Below, one piece after another: positions 1-7,932 of a stretch of 21,418 nucleotides of DNA; the first letter of the stretch is position 1; each line of letters begins with the position of its first letter. Source of the stretch: Betaproteobacteria bacterium (GTDB lineage Bacteria > Pseudomonadota > Gammaproteobacteria > Burkholderiales > Burkholderiaceae_C); the NCBI GenBank assembly GCA_005882155.1, contig VBCQ01000223.1, positions 1 through 21,418 on the forward strand. Direction: 5' to 3'. Position numbers and translations under genes: made by a program. The notes beneath the pieces are model-generated. The model saw only the letters and a list, made by a program, of their open reading frames with translations, was not told the DNA's origin and made no database searches.

Positions 1-258
1 ATCGAAGGCGAGCTCGACGACATTTCCGGCGCCGGCCAAACGCATGCGGCGCACGAGCTGTGCACCGGCGTTCCGCGCGAGCGCCAGTTCCGCTACGACG
101 TCGAAGGCGCAGGACACTACGGCATCTTCTCCGGCCGGCGCTGGCGCGAGAACGTCTACCCGGCGGTGCGCGACTTCATCGCGAGCCACCAGGAGCCGGC
201 GGCAAGCAAGCGCTCCGCGCGCAAGGTCAACGGCACACGGGTCAAGACGAGGTCGTGA
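1..258 (+). CDS. phaZ: Polyhydroxyalkanoate (PHB) depolymerase, intracellular, C-terminal fragment
   Basis: The window opens inside this reading frame, so only the last 85 residues are present, ending at TGA 256-258. They read as the C-terminus of an intracellular PHB depolymerase (PHB_depo_C family): the stretch IEGELDDISGAGQTHAAHEL, then a Cys-Thr-Gly segment, then GAGHYGIFSGRRWRENVYP followed by a short basic tail. In this alpha/beta-hydrolase family the GAGHYG histidine is the catalytic-triad histidine; that is family knowledge, and the nucleophile lies outside the window. The enzyme mobilises stored polyhydroxybutyrate granules in the cytoplasm. The rsxB start follows 10 bases after the stop, so read-through transcription is likely. 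The family call is firm; the missing start prevents any statement on full length. Confidence 0.88.
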   Translation: MEGELDDISGAGQTHAAHELCTGVPRERQFRYDVEGAGHYGIFSGRRWRENVYPAVRDFIASHQEPAASKRSARKVNGTRVKTRS

Positions 259-268
259 TAATTCGGCG

Positions 269-928
269 GTGAGCTCCACCGCCGTTCTGACCGCTGCCGT
301 CCACGACGCGCTGCCGCAAACGCAGTGCACGCGATGCGGCTATCCGGATTGCCACGGCTACGCGAAAGCGATCGCTGAAGAAGGCGTTGCGATCAACCAA
401 TGCCCGCCCGGCGGCGCCGAAGGCATCGCCCGGCTGGCGCGCATCACCGGTCGCCCGGTCATCGCGCTGAACCCGGCCAACGGCCACGAGGGCCCGCGAG
501 CGCTCGCCGTCATCGACGAGGCCTGGTGCATCGGTTGCACGCTGTGCCTCAAAGCCTGCCCGGTCGACTGCATCATCGGCGGGCCGAAGGTGATGCACAC
601 CGTCATCGACGATCTGTGCACCGGTTGCGAGCTGTGCATTCCGGTTTGCCCGGTCGACTGCATCTCGCTCGTCAACGTCACGGCAGAGCGAACCGGCTGG
701 CGCGCGTGGAGCGAGGAACAGGCGCAAGAAGCGCGATCGCGCTACGCGTTCCACCAATTCCGCCTCGAACGCGAGCAGTACGAGCACGACGAGCGGCTCG
801 CTGCGAAAGCCCAAGCCTCGCTCGACGATCTGGCAGCCCACTCTAAGATCACCGACGAACAAGCGCTCGAAGGCAAGCGCGCCGTCATCGAGGCCGCGAT
901 CGCGCGTGCACGCGCCCGCAAAGAGTGA
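269..928 (+). CDS. rsxB: RnfB/RsxB-type iron-sulfur electron-transfer protein
   Basis: This 219-residue protein has an N-terminal Fe4S domain with cysteines 20, 23, 28 and 45 (CTRCGYPDC motif), followed by two ferredoxin-type 4Fe-4S motifs, C87-C90-C93-C97 and C117-C120-C123-C127. A charged, probably helical tail of about 80 residues (140-219) follows. RnfB/RsxB passes electrons within the Rnf/Rsx complex, which in E. coli also reduces SoxR. Canonical RnfB begins with a membrane helix. None is visible here, so this is the soluble form common in Burkholderiales, and no other rnf/rsx gene lies in the window. GTG at 269 is chosen because the frame upstream overlaps the phaZ end and the Fe4S domain begins just after it. 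No strong ribosome binding site is seen. The next gene starts 6 bases downstream. Confidence 0.88.
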   Translation: MSSTAVLTAAVHDALPQTQCTRCGYPDCHGYAKAIAEEGVAINQCPPGGAEGIARLARITGRPVIALNPANGHEGPRALAVIDEAWCIGCTLCLKACPVDCIIGGPKVMHTVIDDLCTGCELCIPVCPVDCISLVNVTAERTGWRAWSEEQAQEARSRYAFHQFRLEREQYEHDERLAAKAQASLDDLAAHSKITDEQALEGKRAVIEAAIARARARKE

Positions 929-934
929 TCGCCG

Positions 935-1906
935 ATGACAGCCTTCGTCGCCCATCGTGCACTCTGGATCGCGATACGCTGGCTGACGCTGGCAGCGGGA
1001 CTGTGGCAAGCGAGCGAATCGTTCGCTGCACCTGACGCTGCACAAGGCATCGCGGTCATCTTCCCTGACATCGGCGAGCCCTATCGCAGCGTCTTCACGC
1101 AAATCATCGACGGCATTGAAGAGCAAGCCAAAGGACACGTCGTTCGCGTCGCGGTCGGCGCGAACGTCAATGCACAGGAGCTCGGTGCGCAATTGCGCCG
1201 GCAGGACATCCACGTCGTCATCGCGCTCGGCCGCAACGGCCTCAAGGCGAGCGCAGCGCTGGACCGCGACATCGGCGTCGTCGCCGGCGGCGTGCTGTCG
1301 GCCCCGCAACCGGAGGCGCGCAGTGCGGTGGTACACAGCCTCGCGCCGGATCCGGCGCTGCTGTTCGCGCGGCTGAAGAATTTGCTGCCCGGCGCGCGGC
1401 GCGTCGTCGTCGTCTACGACCCGCACCAGAACGATTGGCTGATCCGTCTGGCGCGCGACGCCGCGCGGGTGCACGGACTCGAGCTTGTCGCCACCGAAGC
1501 CGAAGACTTGAAGACCGCGACCCGCCTGTATCGCGACATCCTCGCTGCCGCCGACCCGGCGCGCGACGTGCTGTGGCTGCCGCAGGACACGACGACAGTC
1601 GAAGACTCTGCCGTGCTGCCGCTGGTGCTGCAGGAAGCCTGGAATCGCAGCCTGCCGGTCATTTCGAGCAGCGTGACCCATGTCAAGCGAGGCGCCTTGT
1701 TCGCGCTGTATCCGAACAACCTCGCGCTGGGCCGGCGCCTGGCCAATTCGGCGCTCGGCTACCTGTCGGTCGGCAGCGCTGCAGCGCGCGGCGTGCAACC
1801 GTTAACGGAAGTTCTGCTTGCGGTGAATGTGCGCACGGCGAATCATCTGGGCATCGATCTCGGCGGGCGCCAGCAGAGCTTCGACATCGTGTTTCCTGAA
1901 CCTTGA
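935..1906 (+). CDS. Periplasmic substrate-binding protein, ABC_sub_bind family (SBP1)
   Basis: This 323-residue protein has a hydrophobic N-terminal signal region (about 9-31) ending in a plausible signal-peptidase I site at SFA/AP. The mature part looks like a two-lobed alpha/beta binding protein: GIAVIFPDIGEPYRSVF at the start, RRVVVVYDPHQNDW entering the second lobe, and VLWLPQDTT near the hinge. This fits the ABC_sub_bind (PF04392) family, whose ligands vary. No permease or ATPase gene is adjacent. The gene starts 6 bases after rsxB and is followed 16 bases later by a hybrid kinase with a periplasmic sensor, so a role as ligand-presenting partner of that kinase is likely (inference). ATG 935 is the natural start. 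The family call is good; the ligand is unknown. Confidence 0.78.
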   Translation: MTAFVAHRALWIAIRWLTLAAGLWQASESFAAPDAAQGIAVIFPDIGEPYRSVFTQIIDGIEEQAKGHVVRVAVGANVNAQELGAQLRRQDIHVVIALGRNGLKASAALDRDIGVVAGGVLSAPQPEARSAVVHSLAPDPALLFARLKNLLPGARRVVVVYDPHQNDWLIRLARDAARVHGLELVATEAEDLKTATRLYRDILAAADPARDVLWLPQDTTTVEDSAVLPLVLQEAWNRSLPVISSSVTHVKRGALFALYPNNLALGRRLANSALGYLSVGSAAARGVQPLTEVLLAVNVRTANHLGIDLGGRQQSFDIVFPEP

Positions 1907-1922
1907 GTCACAGACCCGACGC

Positions 1923-4163
1923 ATGGCGACAACGACGACGTTTCGGCAACAGCTCGCCATCGCGATGACGGTGGGCGTGCTGTGCATTGCGTTGTTCTCG
2001 TCGGTCGTCAGCTCGTGGCAAGGCAGCCGCCAGATTCGCGGCACGCTGGTCGGCCAAGGCGAGCGCATCACCGACAGTCTGGCCACACACAGCACGCTTG
2101 CGCTGCTCTACGGATCGTCCGACAACGCGGCCGAAGCGGTCGCCGCCACGCTCGCGTTTCCCGACGTGACGCAGGTCGAAATCCACAATGCCGGCGGTCG
2201 GTTGCTGGTCGCGCGTGCGAAAGCCGCGGCGACTCCCTTCGATGCGCCGCTCGCGACGCCGGCCCCGCATCACGCGTATCTGGAAGCCGAGACCGATGAC
2301 GCCTGGCGCTTCGTCGCGCCGGTGTGGACGCGCGGCGCGAGCTCACCGTTCGAAGTCGTCGAGCGCGCCGACGAGTTGCTCGGTTACGTGCGTGTCGTGC
2401 AAAGCAAAGCCACCTTGTCGCGCATGATGACCGAGGTCTTCCTGACCAACATCGCGGTCTCATTCTTCTTCGCGCTTGTCTTTCTGATCGCGATTCGCCT
2501 GCTCGCAGCACGCCTGACGCGCCCGATCACCCAGCTGTCGAACGCGATGGCACGCGCCGAGCGCGGCGACGCTAACGTGCGCGCCGAAGTCAGCGGGCCG
2601 AAGGACATCAGCGTGATGGCGCAGGCCTTCAACCGCATGATTGCCGTGCTGCAGGAGCGCGAGGAAGAGCTCGGTCGGCACCGCGACAACCTCGAGAACC
2701 TGGTCCGAGAGCGCACCGTCGAGCTGCGCGTCGCCAAGGAGCGGGCCGAGGTCGCGAACCAGGCGAAGAGCGGGTTCCTCGCGCGAATGAGCCATGAGCT
2801 GCGAACGCCGCTGAATGCGATCATGGGCTACGCGCAAATCCTGAAGATGGATCGCGGCTTGAGCGAGCGCCAAGCGCTGGGCTTGAACACGATCCAGACC
2901 AGCGGCGAGCATCTGCTGACCCTGATCATCGACATCCTCGATGTCTCGCGCATCGAAGCCGGCAAGACCGAGCTCTTTCCCGGCGCCGTCAATCCGCCGA
3001 CCTTTCTGGGCGGCATCGCCGACATCGTTCGCATCAAGGCCGAAGAGAAAAGCCTGCTGTTCTCTTTCGAGGCGTCGCCTGAGCTGCCGCGTGCGATCCA
3101 GGTCGATGAAAAGCGCTTGCGCCAGGTGCTGCTCAACTTGCTGGGCAACGCAGTGAAGTTCACCGACCGAGGGCGGGTCAGCATGAGCGTGCGGCGGATG
3201 TCGGCCAGCGACGCGAACGTGAGGCTGCGCTTCGAGGTGCGAGACACCGGGGTGGGCATTGCTGCCGATCAGCTCGACAGCATCTTCCAGCCGTTCGAGC
3301 AAGGTGGCGTCGTGCACCGCCGTCTCGGCGGCTCGGGGCTTGGGCTGGCGATCAGCCGCCAATGGGTCAGGCTGATGGGAAGCGACATCCATGTCGAGAG
3401 CACGCCCGGCGTCGGCAGCCTGTTCTGGTTCGAGCTCATCGCGCCGTCGCTCGACGCCGCCGTCGAGGCGCTGCCCGCCGCGCCGCGGATCAGCGGCTAC
3501 GCGGGGCCGCGGCGCAAAATCCTGGTCGTCGACGACGTGGTCGGCAATCGCGCGATGCTCGTCGACATGCTGACGCCACTCGGGTTCGACGTTCAGCAGG
3601 CCGGCAACGGCGCCGAGGCGCTGCAGCGGCTGCACGAGTCGTCCGCAGACCTGGTGCTGCTGGACACCGTGATGGCGGTGATGGACGGCCTGGAGACGAC
3701 ACGCCGACTCCGCGAGAGCACGGCGTGGAAGCAGCTGCCGGTGATCGCGGTGTCGGCCAACGCGTCGAACCGCGATCGCGGCGAATGCCTGGCCGCGGGC
3801 GCGAGCGCCTTCCTCTCCAAGCCGATCGACAAGGAGGCGCTGCTCGAGCAGCTGCGTCTTCATCTGCAATTGACTTGGATCATCGACAGCGACAGCGATG
3901 CCTCGACCGCTGCCAGCGCGCAGCGCGACCGCGGCATCGAACCCGCGCTGGTCGCGCCGCCGGCGCAGGAGCTCGAAGCCCTGCACCGCATTGCGTTGAG
4001 CGGCAACATGCGCAGCATTCGCGAGCAGGCGACTCGCCTGGCCGCCCTCGATCCGCGCTTGCGGCCGTTCGCCGACAAGCTGCACGAGCTCGCCGGCGCC
4101 TATCAATCGAAGGCGATTCTCGGTTGGGTGAAAGAGCATTTGGACAAAGCCGGCGTGAGCTGA
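1923..4163 (+). CDS. CHASE8-HAMP hybrid sensor histidine kinase with receiver domain (HK1)
   Basis: This is a 746-residue inner-membrane kinase. Order: TM1 about 9-31; periplasmic CHASE8-like sensor about 35-160; TM2 about 172-195; HAMP about 196-248; coiled-coil linker; HisKA with phospho-acceptor His291 in MSHELRTPLN; HATPase_c with N box LLNLLGNAVKFT, G1 DTGVGI and G2 GGSGLGLAI; receiver about 532-645 with Asp537/Asp538, phospho-acceptor Asp581, Ser611 and Lys633; and a C-terminal helical domain about 678-742. The receiver has Ala where MPxMDG usually has Pro. There is no DNA-binding or enzymatic output, so signal must pass to an unseen partner. ATG 1923 is chosen because upstream codons overlap SBP1 and the signal-anchor helix follows directly. 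It pairs with SBP1 16 bases upstream. Confidence 0.9.
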   Translation: MATTTTFRQQLAIAMTVGVLCIALFSSVVSSWQGSRQIRGTLVGQGERITDSLATHSTLALLYGSSDNAAEAVAATLAFPDVTQVEIHNAGGRLLVARAKAAATPFDAPLATPAPHHAYLEAETDDAWRFVAPVWTRGASSPFEVVERADELLGYVRVVQSKATLSRMMTEVFLTNIAVSFFFALVFLIAIRLLAARLTRPITQLSNAMARAERGDANVRAEVSGPKDISVMAQAFNRMIAVLQEREEELGRHRDNLENLVRERTVELRVAKERAEVANQAKSGFLARMSHELRTPLNAIMGYAQILKMDRGLSERQALGLNTIQTSGEHLLTLIIDILDVSRIEAGKTELFPGAVNPPTFLGGIADIVRIKAEEKSLLFSFEASPELPRAIQVDEKRLRQVLLNLLGNAVKFTDRGRVSMSVRRMSASDANVRLRFEVRDTGVGIAADQLDSIFQPFEQGGVVHRRLGGSGLGLAISRQWVRLMGSDIHVESTPGVGSLFWFELIAPSLDAAVEALPAAPRISGYAGPRRKILVVDDVVGNRAMLVDMLTPLGFDVQQAGNGAEALQRLHESSADLVLLDTVMAVMDGLETTRRLRESTAWKQLPVIAVSANASNRDRGECLAAGASAFLSKPIDKEALLEQLRLHLQLTWIIDSDSDASTAASAQRDRGIEPALVAPPAQELEALHRIALSGNMRSIREQATRLAALDPRLRPFADKLHELAGAYQSKAILGWVKEHLDKAGVS

Positions 4164-4240
4164 GCGACACTGCAGTCAGACGATTCACAGGGCGGCGCGG
4201 CCTCAGCGGTTCGAGGCAAGCAGACAGCGTGGGGTGAGCC

Positions 4241-5278
4241 ATGAAGTCGATACGAGCTGGTCGGGCGCTCGGTTGGGTCGCGGGCGCCGTGGTGGTCGTG
4301 GCTACCGTCGTGTGGGCAGTGTCGGCGTTGCGCCCGCCAGTGACGCCGGGGCAGCAACCGGTGGGCGCGCAGCCCAGCGTCGCCGGCAAAAAAGTCTTCT
4401 GGATCGATTCGTACCACGAAGGCAACCCGTGGAACGACGGCATCGGCCGCGGCATCCAGAGCACGCTGCAAGGCAGCGGCGTCGCGCTGCAGACCTTCCA
4501 CATGGACGTGGCGCGCAACCCCGGCGATGCGTTCGCGACACAAGCCGGACTGAAAGCGAAAGCCGCTGTTGACGCGTTCAATCCCGATGTGCTGATCGCC
4601 ACCGACGACGCGGCGCAGAAATACGCGGTCGTGCCGTTCTACAAGAACACCAAGCTGCCAGTGGTCTTTGCCGGCGTGAACTGGGACGCCACCGCCTACG
4701 GCTATCCGACGCCGACGATCACCGGCATGCTCGAAGTCGACCTCGTCGACCCGCTCGTGCGTGCGTTGCGCGAGTACGCCAAGGGCGACCGCGTCGCCTA
4801 CTTGAGCGGCGACACGCCGACGCAAGCCAAGGTCGTCGCGACCTACAACGAGCGCTTCTTCGGCGGCAAGATGCAGGTCCGGCTGGTCAAGACCTTCGAC
4901 GAGTTCAAGCAGGCTTTCGTCGCGCTGCAAAGCAGCGCCGACATGCTGCTGACCGGCAACTACACCGGCATCGCAGGATGGGACGAGAAGGCGGCCAAGG
5001 ACTTCATCGTGCAGAACACGAAGGTTCCGACCGGGTACGTCGACGGCTACATGACGCCGCTGGTGTTGATCACGATGGGCAAGATCCCCGAGGAGCAGGG
5101 CGAGTTCGCGGCGCAAGTCGCGCTCGGTATCCTGCGCGGCCACCCGCCGTCGGACTATCCGGTCGTGCCGAACAAGAAGGCCGCGCTCGGCGTCAACCTC
5201 GTGATCGCCGAGAAGCTCGGCATCGTCTTCACGCCGGCGATGCTGAAGAACGCCACCACGGTGGTCCGCGATCAATGA
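4241..5278 (+). CDS. Substrate-binding protein, ABC_sub_bind family, with membrane anchor (SBP2)
   Basis: This is a 345-residue protein. Residues 10-30 form a hydrophobic helix without an obvious cleavage site, followed by a Pro/Gln/Gly-rich linker (31-47). The protein may therefore stay tethered to the inner membrane facing the periplasm. The binding domain starts at KKVFWIDSYHEGNPWNDG, an opening typical of ABC_sub_bind (PF04392), and continues with VLIATDDAAQKY, LPVVFAGVNWD and DRVAYLSGDTPTQ. The family binds varied small ligands. Its TGA (5276-5278) overlaps the ATG of the next hybrid kinase (5275-5277), implying translational coupling and a fixed stoichiometry with that kinase. No transporter membrane or ATPase gene is adjacent. 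It is very different in sequence from SBP1. The ligand is unknown. Confidence 0.8.
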   Translation: MKSIRAGRALGWVAGAVVVVATVVWAVSALRPPVTPGQQPVGAQPSVAGKKVFWIDSYHEGNPWNDGIGRGIQSTLQGSGVALQTFHMDVARNPGDAFATQAGLKAKAAVDAFNPDVLIATDDAAQKYAVVPFYKNTKLPVVFAGVNWDATAYGYPTPTITGMLEVDLVDPLVRALREYAKGDRVAYLSGDTPTQAKVVATYNERFFGGKMQVRLVKTFDEFKQAFVALQSSADMLLTGNYTGIAGWDEKAAKDFIVQNTKVPTGYVDGYMTPLVLITMGKIPEEQGEFAAQVALGILRGHPPSDYPVVPNKKAALGVNLVIAEKLGIVFTPAMLKNATTVVRDQ

Positions 5279-7911
5279 GCCCGCTGCGCTTCATCGGCTC
5301 GTCGATCCAGCGGAAGATCTTCTTCGGCTTCGTGATGGTGGCGACACTCGTGCTCGCGATGGTGCTGGCCGAGTACCAGCAGCTCGGCCAGGTCAAGCAG
5401 GTGTCCGAAGAGATCCTGCCGCATGGCCAGCGAACCGGGCGACTGCAATCGCTCGGCGTGTCGCTGTCGGCGCTCGAGTCGAATGCGGAGAGGTTGCTCG
5501 TCGTCGGCGATCTCGAGATGCAGGAGAAGGTGCGGCAGAACCTCGACGAGGTGCGCGCGCTGCTCGCGACGCTCAGGCAAGACGCGCCGTCTGCGGCAAC
5601 GCCGAGCTTGACTCAGCTCGCGCAGGCGATCGGACGCCTCGACGAGCGTCTGCTCACCCTGCCCGAGCGCGCCGCCAGCACGCGCGCGCGCAACGAGCAG
5701 ACGCTCGAGATCTATTCGCAGTTGCGTCAGGCTCGGCAGTTCCTGCGTGACCTGACCCTCGAAACTCAGTCACGCCTGGAGAGCGACGTGGCACGCCAGA
5801 AGTCGATCATCGCCAACATGACGCTGCAGTTTCTGGTGGTCGGCGTCCTGGTCTTTCTGATCGCCATCGCGGCCTCGCTGTACGTGGCACGCAGCATCGC
5901 CGCACCGGTTGCCGAACTCGCGCGCACCGCCGAAAAGATCGCTGCCGGCGAGTTGACGAGCCGCGCGCGCATCGGCTCTTGGGACGAGGTCGGCGTGCTG
6001 GCGGAAAAGTTCAACCTGATGACCGACAAGCTGCGCGAGACGCTCGACGGCCTGCGCCGCAGCGAAGAAAACTACCGCGGCATCTACGCCAACGCCGTCG
6101 AAGGCATCTGGCGTGTCGCGCTCGACGGCCGGGTGCTGAGCGCGAATCCGGCGATGGCGCGCATCCTCGGCTACGACTCGCCCGAAGACCTGCTCGTCTC
6201 GGTGACCAACATCCGCGAGCAGCTGTATGTGCACGCCGAGGAGCGCGACCGTTTCTTGCCCGAGATCCTCGAGCGCGGCGCCGTCGCCGGGCGCGACTTT
6301 CTGTTCTATCGCAAGGATCGAAGCGTTGTCTGGCTGTCATCGAGCGTTCGCGTGGTCCGCGACGACACGGGCAAGGTCTTGTACAGCGAAGGCTTCGTCA
6401 CCGACGCGACCGAACGCAAGCACGCCGAAGAGGAGCTGCGCCGGCACCGCGACAACCTCGAAGAGCTGATCAAGGAGCGCACGGCAGAGCTCATCGCCGC
6501 AAAGGAGCGCGCCGAGGTCGCGAACCGGGCGAAGAGCGTCTTTCTGGCCAGCATGAGCCATGAGCTGCGAACGCCATTGAACGCCGTGCTCGGCTACGCC
6601 GAGATCCTGCAGCGCGATGCCGGCCTGACCGATCGACAGGCGAGCGGCTTGAGCACGATCCAGCACAGCGGCCAGCATCTGCTGATGCTGATCAACGACG
6701 TGCTCGATCTGGCCAAGGTCGAGGCCGGCAAGCTCGACTTGGACCCGAGCGCAGTCAGTCTCGTCGAGTTCCTGCCGGCGATCGCCGACATCGTTCGAAT
6801 CCAGGCCGAGGAAAAGAATCTCGCGTTCAACTTGACGATGCCCACCGAGTTGCCGAAGGCAGTGCGGGTCGACGAGAAGCGCCTGCGCCAGGTGTTGCTC
6901 AACCTGCTCGGCAACGCGATGAAATTCACCGACCGCGGCCAGGTGAGACTGGGCGTGCGATGCGTCGCTGGCGGCACTGCGCAAGCCACGCTGCGTTTCG
7001 AAGTCGAAGACAGCGGCGTCGGCATCGCGCCCGACCAAATCGACGGCATCTTCCGCCCGTTCGAGCAGGTCGGCGAGGCGCAGCGCCGGCTCGGCGGCAC
7101 CGGCCTCGGGCTCGCGATCAGCCGCCAGCTGGTGCGCCTGATGGGCAGCGACATCCGGGTCGACAGCAGCCCCGGCAAAGGCAGCCTGTTCTGGTTCGAT
7201 CTCGTCGTGCCGCTGCTTGAAGCCGCGGCCGCATCGCCGGCGGCGCCGAGCCTCGTCGGCTACGAGGGCCCGCGTCGCAAGCTCCTGGTCGTCGACGACG
7301 TCGCGAGCAACCGCAACATGCTGCTCGACATGCTGCACCCGCTCGGCTTCGAGACCTGCGAAGCCGCCGACGGCAGCGAAGCCCTCGCGCAGATGGACGA
7401 CGTGAATCCCGACCTCGTGTTGATGGACGTGCTGATGCCGGTGATGGACGGCCTCGAGGCGATGCGGCGGATGCGGCAGAACCCGACATGGGCGCGCGTG
7501 CCGGTCATTGCGATCTCGGCCAACGCGTCGACCACCGAGCGATCGCAAAGCCTCGCCGCGGGCGCCAACGCCTTCCTCGCCAAGCCGCTCGAGCGCGACA
7601 GCCTGCTCGCGCAAATCGGCCAGCAGCTGGCACTGCACTGGGTGGTCGAAGGCCGGCGCCGCGCAACGACTGCCGACGACGAGACCGCGTCGACCTTCGT
7701 CGCGCCGCCGCTCGCCGAACTCGAAGCCCTGCACCAGATCGCCCTCGCCGGCAACATGCGCCACATTCGCGACCAGGCCGTGCACATCGCGTCGCTCGAC
7801 CCGCGCTACCGGCCGCTCGCTGATCGGCTGCATACTTTGGCGAGCGCGTACCAGTCGACAGCGATCTTGCGGCTGGTCAAAGAACAATTGGCGAAGGCAA
7901 TGGCCGCGTAG
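5275..7911 (+). CDS. HAMP-PAS hybrid sensor histidine kinase with receiver domain (HK2)
   Basis: This is an 878-residue kinase. Order: TM1 about 14-35; an all-helical periplasmic sensor about 36-180; TM2 about 183-204; HAMP about 205-258; PAS about 263-380; coiled coil; HisKA with His429 in MSHELRTPLN; HATPase_c with LLNLLGNAMKFT, DSGVGI and GGTGLGLAI; receiver about 669-782 with Asp674/Asp675, phospho-acceptor Asp718 in LMDVLMPVMDG, and Lys770; and the same C-terminal helical domain as HK1 (about 810-872). The start ATG overlaps the SBP2 stop. The helical periplasmic sensor next to a binding protein recalls TorS/TorT, but the protein is not obviously orthologous to TorS. From the coiled coil onward it is closely related to HK1, while the sensor halves share nothing visible. 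There is no output domain. Confidence 0.9.
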   Translation: MSPLRFIGSSIQRKIFFGFVMVATLVLAMVLAEYQQLGQVKQVSEEILPHGQRTGRLQSLGVSLSALESNAERLLVVGDLEMQEKVRQNLDEVRALLATLRQDAPSAATPSLTQLAQAIGRLDERLLTLPERAASTRARNEQTLEIYSQLRQARQFLRDLTLETQSRLESDVARQKSIIANMTLQFLVVGVLVFLIAIAASLYVARSIAAPVAELARTAEKIAAGELTSRARIGSWDEVGVLAEKFNLMTDKLRETLDGLRRSEENYRGIYANAVEGIWRVALDGRVLSANPAMARILGYDSPEDLLVSVTNIREQLYVHAEERDRFLPEILERGAVAGRDFLFYRKDRSVVWLSSSVRVVRDDTGKVLYSEGFVTDATERKHAEEELRRHRDNLEELIKERTAELIAAKERAEVANRAKSVFLASMSHELRTPLNAVLGYAEILQRDAGLTDRQASGLSTIQHSGQHLLMLINDVLDLAKVEAGKLDLDPSAVSLVEFLPAIADIVRIQAEEKNLAFNLTMPTELPKAVRVDEKRLRQVLLNLLGNAMKFTDRGQVRLGVRCVAGGTAQATLRFEVEDSGVGIAPDQIDGIFRPFEQVGEAQRRLGGTGLGLAISRQLVRLMGSDIRVDSSPGKGSLFWFDLVVPLLEAAAASPAAPSLVGYEGPRRKLLVVDDVASNRNMLLDMLHPLGFETCEAADGSEALAQMDDVNPDLVLMDVLMPVMDGLEAMRRMRQNPTWARVPVIAISANASTTERSQSLAAGANAFLAKPLERDSLLAQIGQQLALHWVVEGRRRATTADDETASTFVAPPLAELEALHQIALAGNMRHIRDQAVHIASLDPRYRPLADRLHTLASAYQSTAILRLVKEQLAKAMAA

Positions 7912-7932
7912 CCGGCCAAAGGCCGGCTACGC
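7906..7932. terminator. Bidirectional terminator-like hairpin between convergent genes
   Basis: There is a perfect 12-bp inverted repeat (GCGTAGCCGGCC) around an AAA loop. It overlaps the HK2 stop codon (TAG 7909-7911) and ends just before the TonB receptor stop codon on the other strand. The stem is very GC-rich. No T-run follows on either side, so termination is probable but not proven. It could also be a member of a dispersed palindromic repeat family. Confidence 0.6.

Noticed and set aside
242..1798. Long open frame on the minus strand opposite rsxB and SBP1
   Set aside because: Low-complexity, Arg/Asp/Gln/Val-rich translation with no domain, fully antisense to two well-supported genes; a shadow of GC-rich codon use.
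2460..5275. Long minus-strand open frames (2460-4139 and 4103-5275) opposite HK1 and SBP2
   Set aside because: Arg/His/Asp/Leu-rich antisense translations without recognisable motifs; the plus-strand kinases and SBP explain the region fully.
6337..7887. Minus-strand open frame opposite HK2
   Set aside because: It mirrors the HK1 antisense frame because the two kinase cores are paralogous; no domain content of its own.
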